Assembly: GCF_014395225.1 (NCBI RefSeq)
Contig: NZ_CP060723.1
Coordinates: 806,001-870,000 of the forward strand
Reading direction: 5' to 3'
Source: Pedobacter roseus
GTDB lineage: Bacteria > Bacteroidota > Bacteroidia > Sphingobacteriales > Sphingobacteriaceae
Length of the DNA stretch: 64,000 bases
In this document: positions 54,839-63,998 of the stretch, in pieces
Layout: each line of letters starts with the position of its first letter
Numbering within the stretch: position 1 is the first letter of the stretch
Notes under the pieces: model-generated
Database searches by the model: none
Seen by the model: only the letters and a program-made list of their open reading frames with translations
Told to the model about the DNA's origin: nothing
Made by a program: the position numbers and the translations under genes

Positions 54839-55963
54839 ATGAGGTTAAATGTTATTTTGCCCGGATTATTTATTGCTTTGCTATACTGTAAAGCCAGCTA
54901 TGCGCAAGGTGATGTGAAATGGTTTAACCCACAAGCTGGTGTTAATGCTTCATTAAAAGGTAAGGCCTGGCAAAATACCGACAGCGCAAATTACTATAAC
55001 CGTTTACCCTCAGCCGCAGAGCAGTTGGTACGGAAAGAAGTTTGGGATTTGGCTAAACATACAGCAGGCGAATACCTTGACTTTAAAACCACGGCACAGA
55101 AAATTGTGGTAAAATATCAGCTCAAAGGAGGCAAAAGTTTAGATAACATGCCAACCCTGGGGGTAAGCGGCCTAGATTTATATGCACAGGATATGCAGAA
55201 TAACTGGCATTGGGTAAAAGCCGCATACAGCTTTAGAGATACGGTTACTTATAGCTATGCAAATTTTGATGCGGCAGTAAAAATCAAGAAATTCCGCTTG
55301 TATCTGCCGCTTTACAACATGCCAAAATGGTTAAAAATAGGAGTGGGTGTAAATGATGAATTTAAGGTAGAAGAAGCCAATGAAAAAAAACCTTTAGTAT
55401 TTTACGGGACCTCTATTATGCAGGGAGCCAGTGCAAGCAGGCCAGGAATGGCCTGGCTCAATATTTTGGGCAGGAAATTAAACCTACCAGTGGTAAATTT
55501 AGGCTTTTCAGGTAATGGCCGCTTAGAAAGCCCATTGATTGATTTAATGAATCAAACCGATGCCAGGCTTTTTGTACTCGATTGCCAGCCTAATCTACAC
55601 GACCAAAAAGTTTATACTGCTTCAGAAATTGAAAAACGCATCACCAGCGCTGTACAAAGTTTAAAAACAAAGCATCCAAATACGCCTATTTTGCTGGTTG
55701 AGCATAGCTCTGGTTTACCACAGGTTAATTTAGATAGCGAATTAACAGGAAGATACATCTGGACCTCCGGGATTTTAAATAATACCTATCAAAAATTGCA
55801 GCAATCAGGAATTAAAGAGCTCTATATCCTAACAGCAAAAGAAATCGGCTTTAACGATAATAGTACGATTGATGGTACTCATCCGAACGATTTTGGTATG
55901 ATGCAATATGCAGATGCTTATGAAAAAGTGATCCGAAAAATTTTATTGCTTAAAAATAAGTGA
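54839..55963 (+). CDS. SGNH-hydrolase family carbohydrate esterase
   Basis: 374 residues with a signal peptide (VILPGLFIALLYCKASYAQ). N-terminal beta-sandwich of the kind seen before SGNH domains in Bacteroidota (about 25-175), then the SGNH core: FYGTSIMQG with nucleophile Ser192, LGFSGNGRLE (oxyanion Gly/Asn), and DGTHPND with Asp345 and His348. It probably removes acetyl or similar esters from glycans. Between GH123-like and GH29 genes, so likely part of one degradation route. Confidence 0.87.
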   Translation: MRLNVILPGLFIALLYCKASYAQGDVKWFNPQAGVNASLKGKAWQNTDSANYYNRLPSAAEQLVRKEVWDLAKHTAGEYLDFKTTAQKIVVKYQLKGGKSLDNMPTLGVSGLDLYAQDMQNNWHWVKAAYSFRDTVTYSYANFDAAVKIKKFRLYLPLYNMPKWLKIGVGVNDEFKVEEANEKKPLVFYGTSIMQGASASRPGMAWLNILGRKLNLPVVNLGFSGNGRLESPLIDLMNQTDARLFVLDCQPNLHDQKVYTASEIEKRITSAVQSLKTKHPNTPILLVEHSSGLPQVNLDSELTGRYIWTSGILNNTYQKLQQSGIKELYILTAKEIGFNDNSTIDGTHPNDFGMMQYADAYEKVIRKILLLKNK

Positions 55964-56061
55964 TCTTAAAAGCGATTTTTGATAATTTACCTTAATAAAC
56001 AGCCAAAATACTTTATGGTTCAGCTGTAATCAAGCCGTAATTTTAGGTACAAAACAACTTA

Positions 56062-58290
56062 ATGAGAAAATTAATTTTTACATCGGTTTTAATGGTGTCA
56101 TTTATTGCCACAGCAGTAGCGCAAAGTAACTTAAAATTGCAGAATACCATTGCGGTTACGCCTGGCGATAGTAAAGCCACCATCATTGCCAAAGCAAGCC
56201 ATGTAGTACCCACTTCCAATCAGTTAAGTGCATTAAAAAATGAATTTATTGCATTTATACATATTGGACCAAATACCTTTACAAGGATGGAGTGGGGTAA
56301 TGGAAAAGAAGACCCAAAGATTTTTGATTTAAAAGAACTGCATACCGATCAATGGTGCCAGAGCATGAAATCGGCAGGAATGAAAATGGTAATCATTACC
56401 GTAAAACACCACGATGGTTTTGTACTGTGGCAAAGCAGGTATACCAAACATGGCATCATGTCTTCAAACTTTGAAAATGGTAAAGGCGATATCCTTAAAA
56501 ATCTATCCGCATCTTGTAAAAAGTTTGGACTAAAACTAGGTATTTATTTATCTCCGGCAGATTTATATCAAATGGAAAACCCTGCAGGCTTGTATGGCAA
56601 TCTGAGTAAAACAACCACCAGGACCATTCCACGCGAAGTAACTGGACGCCCTTTTGCTAATCAAACTAAATTTAAGTTCGAAGTTGACGATTATAACGAA
56701 TATTTTCTGAACCAGTTATTTGAACTTTTAACTGAATACGGTCCCGTTGATGAAGTATGGTTTGATGGTGCACATCCTAAAACCAAAGGTGGTCAGAAAT
56801 ACAATTATCAGGCCTGGAAAAAACTCATTCATACCCTGGCACCAAAAGCCGTAATTTTTGGTAAAGAAGATATCCGTTGGTGTGGAAACGAAGCGGGTGG
56901 TACACGCGATACTGAATGGAACGTGCTGCCTTTTAGCGAAAATCCTGATACAGCAGCACATTTCCCCGATCTGACGGCAAAAGATTTAGGCAGTGATGAT
57001 CAACTTTACAAGGCCAAATACTTACATTATCAACAGGCAGAAACCAATACATCAATAAGAGAGGGCTGGTTTTACCGTGACGATGAAAAACAGAAAGTAC
57101 GCAGTGCTGATGATGTTTTTGATATTTTTGAACGCTCGGTAGGGGGGAACTCTACATTTTTACTCAATATCCCGCCAAACCGTAACGGAAAATTTTCTGA
57201 TGAAGATGTAAGTGTACTCACTGAAGTGGGTAAGCGGATCAGCGAAACTTATAGTAAAAATTTATTTGCTGATGCAAATGGACCAAAAGCAATATTAGAT
57301 CAGAATATCAGCACCTTTCAATTGTTGAATAATAAACAAAAAAGCATAGAAATAAGTATTACTAAGCCCATCACCATAAACAGGATTGTTTTGCAGGAAG
57401 CAATTGCCGATTATAGTGAAAGGGTAGAGCAACATCAGGTTGAAGCATGGATTGATAACAAATGGCAAAAAATTGCTGAAGCAACAAATATTGGCTATAA
57501 ACGCATTTTACGTTTCCCTGAGGTAACCACCTCAAAGCTTCGTTTAACGGTTTTATCCTCGAGGGCTAATCCAGCCATTGCTACTATATCGGCACATTAC
57601 TATCGCACCCGTCCACCGCAATTGCAGTTTGCAAGGGACATAAAAGGTTTAACCACCATTTCGCCAAAAACACATGAATTTGGTTGGAAACCGCATGGTG
57701 AAAATGCTACGGCCAACCTTAATAAAGGAATTGAAATTTATTATACCACCGATGGAAGTACGCCCAATGCTTCAGCAAAGAAATACAGCGCACCGGTACA
57801 GATTACCAAAGGGGAAATAAAAGCAATTGCCATCACCAATAAAGAAAAAGGACCAGTAGCCAGCGAAATGTTTGGTATCGTAAAAACGGGTTGGAAATCA
57901 TTTAATAATGATAGCGAAAAATCAAATCATAATGCTGCCATGGCTATTGATGCAAAAAAAGAAACTTATTGGTTATCAAATGATGATGGCCAACTTCAAC
58001 TGGCAGTTGATATGGGCAATATCCATAATTTAACAGGCTTTATTTATACACCACCTGCCGATTTTGCCGGAGGAATGTTAGAAAAGGGAGTATTACAAAC
58101 CAGTAATGACGGTAAAAACTGGAAAGATGTTGAAACTTTTGGATTTGGTAACCTGATTAATGACCCCACTCCAAGAACCTATTATTTTAAGAGTGTAATT
58201 TCAACAAGGTACGTACAGTTAAAGGCAACGACTATTGCAGGAAATAAAAAGACCCTGGCAATTGCTGAACTTGATTTTTTGGAGAAGTAA
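56062..58290 (+). CDS. GH29 alpha-L-fucosidase with carbohydrate-binding domains
   Basis: 742 residues with a signal peptide. Catalytic domain about 40-400: EFIAFIHIGPNTFTRMEWG, MVIITVKHHDGFVLWQS and EVWFDGAHP with nucleophile Asp235. Then a beta domain with discoidin features (about 430-520), a chitobiase-C-like fragment (IEIYYTTDGSTPNASAKKYSAP, about 555-600) and a C-terminal F5/8 type C domain (about 625-740). Cleaves alpha-linked fucose; linkage specificity cannot be read. Followed by a terminator. Confidence 0.92.
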   Translation: MRKLIFTSVLMVSFIATAVAQSNLKLQNTIAVTPGDSKATIIAKASHVVPTSNQLSALKNEFIAFIHIGPNTFTRMEWGNGKEDPKIFDLKELHTDQWCQSMKSAGMKMVIITVKHHDGFVLWQSRYTKHGIMSSNFENGKGDILKNLSASCKKFGLKLGIYLSPADLYQMENPAGLYGNLSKTTTRTIPREVTGRPFANQTKFKFEVDDYNEYFLNQLFELLTEYGPVDEVWFDGAHPKTKGGQKYNYQAWKKLIHTLAPKAVIFGKEDIRWCGNEAGGTRDTEWNVLPFSENPDTAAHFPDLTAKDLGSDDQLYKAKYLHYQQAETNTSIREGWFYRDDEKQKVRSADDVFDIFERSVGGNSTFLLNIPPNRNGKFSDEDVSVLTEVGKRISETYSKNLFADANGPKAILDQNISTFQLLNNKQKSIEISITKPITINRIVLQEAIADYSERVEQHQVEAWIDNKWQKIAEATNIGYKRILRFPEVTTSKLRLTVLSSRANPAIATISAHYYRTRPPQLQFARDIKGLTTISPKTHEFGWKPHGENATANLNKGIEIYYTTDGSTPNASAKKYSAPVQITKGEIKAIAITNKEKGPVASEMFGIVKTGWKSFNNDSEKSNHNAAMAIDAKKETYWLSNDDGQLQLAVDMGNIHNLTGFIYTPPADFAGGMLEKGVLQTSNDGKNWKDVETFGFGNLINDPTPRTYYFKSVISTRYVQLKATTIAGNKKTLAIAELDFLEK

Positions 58291-58338
58291 AGAAACGGTT
58301 TGCAGCTCGGGTTTATTTATTTAGCACTTTATATTTTT

Positions 58339-58367
58339 AATTCCGCCATTAAGCAGCGGAATTTTTT
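58339..58367 (+). terminator. Intrinsic terminator after the fucosidase gene
   Basis: Arms AATTCCGC (58339-58346) and GCGGAATT (58356-58363), 9-base loop, T-run. Confidence 0.75.
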
Positions 58368-58381
58368 ATTTTTGAACTATT

Positions 58382-58693
58382 ATGGAAGAACAACAAAACG
58401 AAAATCAGCTAAACATAGAGTTATCAGAAGAAATTGCAGAAGGAATTTTTTCTAACCTGGCCATTATTACCCACTCTAATACCGAATTTGTATTGGATTT
58501 TATTCGTGTAATGCCCGGAATACCGAAAGCAAAAGTAAAATCAAGAATTATTTTAACACCTGAACATGCAAAACGCTTATTGTCAGCGTTAGAAGACAAT
58601 ATTCAGAAGTTCGAGGCGGTAAACGGCCGGATTAAAGCACAGGAAGAACCACCTTTTCCGATGGGTTTCGGTGGGCCAACTGCTCAAGCCTAA
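58382..58693 (+). CDS. DUF3467 protein
   Basis: 103 residues: QLNIELSEEIAEGIFSNLAIITHSNTEFVLDFIRVMPGIPKAKVKSRIILTPEHAKRLLSALEDNI is the DUF3467 core, with an acidic N-terminus and a Pro/Gly-rich end. Function unknown. In many Bacteroidota I associate it with the position next after rpoC; here 5.7 kb of other genes lie between. Confidence 0.88.
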   Translation: MEEQQNENQLNIELSEEIAEGIFSNLAIITHSNTEFVLDFIRVMPGIPKAKVKSRIILTPEHAKRLLSALEDNIQKFEAVNGRIKAQEEPPFPMGFGGPTAQA

Positions 58694-58721
58694 AACGCAT
58701 AAAATTCTTACAAACAAATAT

Positions 58722-58752
58722 TTGCTTACTATGTTAGCATAGTATATATTTG
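58722..58752 (+). promoter_or_regulatory. Promoter with internal operator-like dyad, fadL-GDSL operon
   Basis: TTG (58722-58724), 20-base spacer, TATATTTG (58745-58752). The spacer holds a perfect 7-bp inverted repeat, TACTATG (58727-58733) and CATAGTA (58738-58744), a placement suited to a repressor. Confidence 0.72.
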
Positions 58753-58770
58753 TGATATAACCATTTATAA

Positions 58771-59994
58771 ATGAAAAAAATTTTATTGAGCGTATTACTT
58801 TCTGCCCCACTTTGGGTTTTGGGGCAGGGTTTCCAGGTTAATTTACAAGGTCAGAAACAAATTGGTATGGCAGGTGCAGGTTCTGCATTGGCTTTAGATG
58901 AGGCTTCTGTATTTTACAATCCCGGTGCAGTAACTTTCTTAGAGAAAAACTCAGTTTCCGCAGGTGTAAACCCATTATTATTTAAATCAGCTTTTAAACA
59001 AAGCGGTTCGAATGTTACAGAAGATGTAAAAAACAAAATTGCTCCGCCTTTCGAGTTTTATGCCGTTTGGGGACCAAAATCAAATAAGTGGAAGCTAGGC
59101 TTAGGGGTTTATACACCCTTTGGCGGTTTGGTAGATTGGGGTGATAACTGGTCGGGTAAATATGCGCTAACCTCATTAAATTTGAAAGCCATTTATTTTC
59201 AGCCAACTTTAAGTATTAAAATTACTGACCGCATTGGTATTGGAGCAGGTTTTGTTTACAACCATGGCGATGTAAACCTTCAAAGGGCACTTCCGGTAAA
59301 CTATCCTGACGGACGTTCTGGTCATGTTACCTTAGATGGTACTGGAACAGGTTACGGATGGAATGCAGGTTTATACATTAAAACATTAAGTAATATATCT
59401 TTTGCCATCGTACATAAATCTAAAGTAATCACCAAGTTAGATGGTGGTACAGCAGAATTTGATGTTCCAAATTCGTTGAGGACCTCTTTTCCGGCAGGTA
59501 ATACCTTTAATGCTGAACTGCCTTTACCAGCAACAACCAGTTTAGGTGTGGGTATCCCGCTGTCGAAAAGTACCGTTTTAGCATTTGATGCAAGTTGGGT
59601 GCAGTGGCATATTTACAAAGAACTGGCTTTTGATTATGCAACAAATACTTCAGCCTTGGCTGATACAAAATCGGCGCGTAACTATCATGATGGTTCATCA
59701 TTTAAATTGGGTATTAACCACCAGGCTTCAGAAAAACTGGCATTAAGAGCCGGTGTTGGTTATGCTTTTTCTCCGGTTCAGGATGGTTACGTAACACCTG
59801 AAGCACCAGATGCTGATCGTTATATCTTAAGTGCAGGTTTAGGTTATACACCAACCCGTCATTTCGAGGTGAATGCATCTTTTTTCTTTGAAGATGTAAA
59901 ATCACGTAAACAGAAAAACATCGAAACGGGCTTAGATGGTACTTTTAAAACTTTGGTTTATGCACCAGGTCTTTCATTAACTTATAAATGGTAG
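58771..59994 (+). CDS. FadL/OmpP1/TodX-type outer-membrane transporter
   Basis: 407 residues with a signal peptide (MKKILLSVLLSAPLWVLGQG). The mature N-terminus FQVNLQGQKQIGMAGAGSALALDEASVFYNPGAVTFLE is the family hatch, including the NPGA motif. Beta-barrel strands follow and the protein ends in an aromatic (LTYKW). Passive uptake of long-chain fatty acids or other hydrophobic compounds. Forms an operon with the GDSL lipoprotein 12 bases downstream, a sensible pair: the esterase frees a lipid and the porin takes it in. Confidence 0.92.
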   Translation: MKKILLSVLLSAPLWVLGQGFQVNLQGQKQIGMAGAGSALALDEASVFYNPGAVTFLEKNSVSAGVNPLLFKSAFKQSGSNVTEDVKNKIAPPFEFYAVWGPKSNKWKLGLGVYTPFGGLVDWGDNWSGKYALTSLNLKAIYFQPTLSIKITDRIGIGAGFVYNHGDVNLQRALPVNYPDGRSGHVTLDGTGTGYGWNAGLYIKTLSNISFAIVHKSKVITKLDGGTAEFDVPNSLRTSFPAGNTFNAELPLPATTSLGVGIPLSKSTVLAFDASWVQWHIYKELAFDYATNTSALADTKSARNYHDGSSFKLGINHQASEKLALRAGVGYAFSPVQDGYVTPEAPDADRYILSAGLGYTPTRHFEVNASFFFEDVKSRKQKNIETGLDGTFKTLVYAPGLSLTYKW

Positions 59995-60006
59995 GAGAAA
60001 TTACAA

Positions 60007-61302
60007 ATGAAAAAATATATATTAAATAGTTTCGTTGTTGCTGCCATTCTTTTTACAGCGGCTTGTAAACCAGAAATTGAAACACCAGCAGGTACAACTG
60101 CCGGACAAGCTAACTTTAGCAAATACATTGCTGTTGGTAATTCATTAACCTCTGGCTTTGCTGATGGAGGTTTATATTTAGAAGGCCAAAAAGTTGCTTA
60201 TCCAAATTTACTCGCTGCAAAAATGGCTTCAGTGGGTGGAGGGGCATTTAACTCTCCGTTTTTTACTGATGATCGTTCAAATGGTTCAGGTTATCTTACC
60301 TTATCTGCGCTGGTTAATGGTACCCCAACATTAACACAAGTAATTGATAAGTTAGCATATAGAGATGCTGCCAAACATTTAGATAAATACAGTGGCGAAA
60401 TCCAAAATTTAGGTATTCCTGGTATGCGTGTCGATTTATCTTTCGATCCAACACTTACTTTTAGTGCTGCCAATCCATATTTTGAGCGTTTATTAACTGA
60501 TGCACAAGTGGGTAAAACCAATTACTTCCAGTTTATACAAGGCAGAAACCATACTTTTTTCTCGCTTTGGTTAGGAAATAATGATGTTTTGGGATATGCA
60601 ACCAATGGTGCGGTAACCGTTACCGGCGATCCGACCACTGTTTTAACAGATAAAGTAACTTTTTCATCATTGTATTCTAATTTATTAAATGCATTAACTG
60701 CTGGTGGTCAGAAAGGTATTGTGGCAACCATTCCTGATGTAACAGCTGTACCATATTTTAATACAGTTACACCTGCAGCTTTGTTAAATGCAGCTAAAGC
60801 CATTAACCCGGCAGCGGCAGCAATCTACATCCAAACTGGTACAGGTGCAGTAAGAGCAGCAACTTCAGAAGATTTAATCCGTTTGCCTTTCCAATCGGCT
60901 GGTTTGTTTGGTCAAGGAGCTATTCCTTATGGTTTACACCCATTAAACCCGATTGCAAATAACTGGGTATTGGATAAAGATGAAGTAATTAAGGTTAAAG
61001 ATTATGTAAACAGCTATAACAGCAGCATTAAATCTTTAGCTACAAGTAAAGGATTGGCTATTGCTGATACCTACAGCTATTTTAATCAGGTTAAAACCGG
61101 AATCAATCTTCAGGGAGTTGGTATCAATGCAGCATTTATTACGGGCGGTGCATTCTCTTTAGATGGTATCCATTTAACCCCACGCGGAAATGCCGTAATT
61201 GCCAATGTATTTATTGATGCAATTAATGCAAAATATGGTTCTACTGTTCCAACAATTGATATTACACAATATAGGGGAGTGAAATTTCCAGATACGAAAT
61301 AA
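60007..61302 (+). CDS. SGNH/GDSL-type lipoprotein esterase
   Basis: 431 residues. Lipobox FTAAC with Cys20. The GDS(L) block is YIAVGNSLTSG, nucleophile Ser46; block III LWLGNNDVLGY (Asn); block V DGIHLTPRGN with Asp386 and His389. Anchored to the outer membrane or exposed on the surface. Probably a lipase or esterase feeding the FadL-type porin. Confidence 0.88.
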   Translation: MKKYILNSFVVAAILFTAACKPEIETPAGTTAGQANFSKYIAVGNSLTSGFADGGLYLEGQKVAYPNLLAAKMASVGGGAFNSPFFTDDRSNGSGYLTLSALVNGTPTLTQVIDKLAYRDAAKHLDKYSGEIQNLGIPGMRVDLSFDPTLTFSAANPYFERLLTDAQVGKTNYFQFIQGRNHTFFSLWLGNNDVLGYATNGAVTVTGDPTTVLTDKVTFSSLYSNLLNALTAGGQKGIVATIPDVTAVPYFNTVTPAALLNAAKAINPAAAAIYIQTGTGAVRAATSEDLIRLPFQSAGLFGQGAIPYGLHPLNPIANNWVLDKDEVIKVKDYVNSYNSSIKSLATSKGLAIADTYSYFNQVKTGINLQGVGINAAFITGGAFSLDGIHLTPRGNAVIANVFIDAINAKYGSTVPTIDITQYRGVKFPDTK

Positions 61303-61318
61303 GGTTTTAGTATTCATT

Positions 61319-61355
61319 AAAAAAGGAGTCCCGAAATTTCGGAACTCCTTTTTTA
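61319..61355 (+). terminator. Bidirectional terminator between the GDSL gene and miaA
   Basis: Arms around 61321-61335 and 61336-61352 (AAGGAGT...CCGAAA / TTTCGG...ACTCCTT with one mismatch); A- and T-runs on both sides. Confidence 0.82.
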
Positions 61356-61362
61356 TTTCCAG

Positions 61363-62271
61363 TCAGTCTATTTTGTTTGCTACAAACTTTATAACTTCCT
61401 GGCCTTGATCAGGCTCAAACCAATTAATCTCCTCATCTCTCCTGAACCAGGTAAGCTGCCGTTTCGCAAAGCGACGGGTATTCTGTTTAATGGCAGCTAT
61501 GGCCTCCTCTAATGATAGCTTTCCATCAAAATAATCGAAAATTTCACTGTAACCTACCGTATTTAAGGCATTATACTGTTTAAATGGTGTTAAAGATTTC
61601 ACTTCTTCCAATAATCCATTGGCAATCATTTGATCAACCCTTAGGTTAATTCTATTATAAAGAACAGTTCTATCCGTATTGAGGCCAATTTTGATAATAT
61701 TAAATGGTCTTTCTTTTTTAGTGGCCGATAACATAGAAGAAAGTTTTTGTCCGGTTGATAAAAAAACTTCAAGGCCCCTGATCATTCTTTGCGGGTTTTG
61801 CTGATCTACCTTAGCAAAATATTCAGGATCTGATTCAGCCAGTTGATTTTGTATAACAGCTAAACCTTCTTCTTCAAATTGTTTATTTAATTTTTCCCTG
61901 ATTGACAAATCGATATCGGGCATTTCATCCAAACCATTTATTAAGGCGTTTACATAAAGGCCAGAACCTCCAACCATAATAGCCACATCATGCTTTTGAA
62001 AGATCTCATCAAGGGTTTTTAAACCTTCTATTTCAAAGTCACCTGTACTGAACAATTGCGATACCGAATGTGAATCTATAAAATGATGTTTTGCTGCTGC
62101 TAACTCCTCTGCATCGGGCTTTGCCGTGCCGATGGCCATTTCCTTAAAAAACTGGCGTGAATCTGCAGAGATAATTTCTGTACCAAAATGCCGTGCAATC
62201 TGAATGGCCAGAGCCGTTTTGCCTATCGCCGTAGGACCAACAATAGAGATTAAGTTTTTTTTATGGAGCAT
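61363..62271 (-). CDS. miaA: tRNA dimethylallyltransferase
   Basis: Transfers a dimethylallyl group to A37 of tRNAs reading UNN codons. 302 residues, normal length. P-loop GPTAIGKTALA at 12-22; SADSRQFFKEMAIGTAKP; VGGSGLYVNALI; and the C-terminal KQNTRRFAKRQLTWFRRD, all family signatures. Confidence 0.96.
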   Translation of the reverse strand: MLHKKNLISIVGPTAIGKTALAIQIARHFGTEIISADSRQFFKEMAIGTAKPDAEELAAAKHHFIDSHSVSQLFSTGDFEIEGLKTLDEIFQKHDVAIMVGGSGLYVNALINGLDEMPDIDLSIREKLNKQFEEEGLAVIQNQLAESDPEYFAKVDQQNPQRMIRGLEVFLSTGQKLSSMLSATKKERPFNIIKIGLNTDRTVLYNRINLRVDQMIANGLLEEVKSLTPFKQYNALNTVGYSEIFDYFDGKLSLEEAIAAIKQNTRRFAKRQLTWFRRDEEINWFEPDQGQEVIKFVANKID

Positions 62272-62290
62272 AGTGGCATTCGTATAAAAT

Positions 62291-62324
62291 AAAAGCTGTC
62301 AATTTTATTTGACAGCTTTTTAAA
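62291..62324 (-). terminator. Intrinsic terminator of the 62346 gene
   Basis: Arms AAAAGCTGTCAA (62291-62302) and TTGACAGCTTTT (62309-62320), 6-base loop; T-rich on the minus strand after the stem. Confidence 0.75.
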
Positions 62325-62345
62325 ATTTAAAAATCTTTTTTCTGA

Positions 62346-62993
62346 TTAGTAATCATCTTTGTGGCTATCGTCATCAAAGTTATCGTTATCCGAAAATTCA
62401 TCACCGAATTCATCATCTTCACTTTCCTCATCTTCGTCTCTTTCTTTCTCATTAATGCCCATTTCGCCCATGGCTTCCAGTTCGTCGGTGTCTTCAGGCA
62501 CAAAGTTCATTTCATTTAAAAAATCAAATTCGCTGGCAGTTGCCGCGGCACCTCTTGGATCAACGGCTTGTGGACTGTTCTGCTCCATAATTTTTGGAGC
62601 CTCGCCACTGCTTTTGGCTAAAAATGGATATTCGATATTAGGATCGGCATCTAAAATTATTTTTACAAGCTCAACATGAAAATCGTACGGACGGTCAAAA
62701 TTATAGATATAGTAAAACTTTTGGTGCGGATCTTCAATAAAGCCACTCAATTTAGAGTTTTCCATTAAAACTACACGATCTTTTTTACGTTCACTTGGTA
62801 AATAAGCAATTTCATCACCTTTTAACCAATTATCAGTGCTTACGTAAAAAGACGAAGATTTTTCGGCATTATAACCTGTAGACCGGTGGATAGCCTTGTG
62901 CAGGTCTTCAAATGTCTGGTTTGATTTAATGTCGATCTCTCTCACAACATCATCAAAATCTTCGAAAGTAATTCTAAATTTATAAATAGCCAT
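62346..62993 (-). CDS. pRiA4b ORF-3-like protein with acidic tail
   Basis: 215 residues from the ATG at 62993 (MAIYKFRITFEDFDDVVREIDI). The frame is open to 63065 but the extra part is not family-like. The core (about 1-135) matches the PRiA4_ORF3/IS1096 passenger TnpR-like family (KSNQTFEDLHKAIHRSTGY ... FYYIYNFDRPYDFHVELVKI). The last 50 residues are almost only Asp, Glu, Asn and Ser. Despite the family name there is no transposon here; it is a chromosomal Bacteroidota form of unknown function. Confidence 0.85.
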   Translation of the reverse strand: MAIYKFRITFEDFDDVVREIDIKSNQTFEDLHKAIHRSTGYNAEKSSSFYVSTDNWLKGDEIAYLPSERKKDRVVLMENSKLSGFIEDPHQKFYYIYNFDRPYDFHVELVKIILDADPNIEYPFLAKSSGEAPKIMEQNSPQAVDPRGAAATASEFDFLNEMNFVPEDTDELEAMGEMGINEKERDEDEESEDDEFGDEFSDNDNFDDDSHKDDY

Positions 62994-63092
62994 TATTGTA
63001 TTTTGGAACCGTAAAAATAAAGTTAATTTATAATTACCACAAACATCATGCACCATAAAAGGCACGTTAATTTTGTAGTTAGGGCAATTAAA

Positions 63093-63998
63093 TTATTTAT
63101 TAACAGGATTTAATCCCATTTGTTTTGCCTGATTGAGCATAAAATTAAATGCTTCCTGATAATCGTTTGTGATTTCACCTTCTAGTATAGCCTCGCGGAT
63201 AGCATTTTTAATCATGCCGACTTCTTTCCCCGCTTCAAGTCCAAAAGTCTCCATAATATCGTTACCAGAGATAGGGGGCTGCCAGTTTCTGATTTTATCG
63301 CGTTCTTCCACATCCTTGAGCTTTTGCTTTACCAGCTCAAAATTGTTTCTGTATTTTGTTTTTTTGTATTCGTTTTTTGTGGTTACATCGGCATTGCAAA
63401 GTAACATCAGGCTTTCAATTTCTTCGCCTGCATCAAAAAGTAACCGCCTCACTGCAGAATCTGTTACAATTTCCTGGGCCAGCACAATTGGACGAAGATG
63501 AAGCTGTACCAGTTTTTGCACATATTTCATTTTTTCATTTAAAGGAAGCTTTAATTGTGCAAAGATTTTGGGCACCATGCGGGCACCACGGTCTTCATGT
63601 CCGTGGAAGGTCCAGCCGTGTCCTTCTTCAAATCGTTTGGTTGCCGGTTTGGCAATATCGTGTAAAATGGCTGCCCAGCGTAACCATAAATCATCGGTAT
63701 CTGCACAAATATTATCCAGTACCTCTAAAGTATGGTAGAAATTATCTTTATGGCCTTTTCCCTTAATGATCTCCACACCATAAAGCTGTGCCATTTGAGG
63801 GAAAATTAAATGCAATAAGCCCGTATCAAAAAGATGTTTAAAACCCACCGATGGTTTTTTAGATAAGATGATTTTATTCATCTCATCGGTAACACGTTCT
63901 TTTGATACAATACTGATGCGTTGTTTTTGTGTTTTAATAGCATGAAGTGCTGCCGGATCAATATCGAAATTAAGCTGTGAAGCAAAACGGATGGCCCG
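63093..63998 (-). CDS. cca: CCA-adding tRNA nucleotidyltransferase, C-terminal part (N-terminus outside window)
   Basis: The frame runs from the window edge to a stop at 63093, about 301 codons visible. The first visible residues, [21 protein letters not shown], are the motif that ends the nucleotidyltransferase head domain, followed by the poly(A) polymerase RNA-binding part and an HD domain ([12 protein letters not shown] ... [28 protein letters not shown]). An internal ATG at 63881 is not the start. The product adds or repairs the 3' CCA; the tRNA genes in this window do not encode CCA, in line with this need. Confidence 0.9.
   Translation of the reverse strand, partial: RAIRFASQLNFDIDPAALHAIKTQKQRISIVSKERVTDEMNKIILSKKPSVGFKHLFDTGLLHLIFPQMAQLYGVEIIKGKGHKDNFYHTLEVLDNICADTDDLWLRWAAILHDIAKPATKRFEEGHGWTFHGHEDRGARMVPKIFAQLKLPLNEKMKYVQKLVQLHLRPIVLAQEIVTDSAVRRLLFDAGEEIESLMLLCNADVTTKNEYKKTKYRNNFELVKQKLKDVEERDKIRNWQPPISGNDIMETFGLEAGKEVGMIKNAIREAILEGEITNDYQEAFNFMLNQAKQMGLNPVNK

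Noticed and set aside
62346..62993. Remnant of an insertion sequence (IS1096 passenger name)
   Set aside because: No transposase or terminal repeats nearby; intact chromosomal gene.
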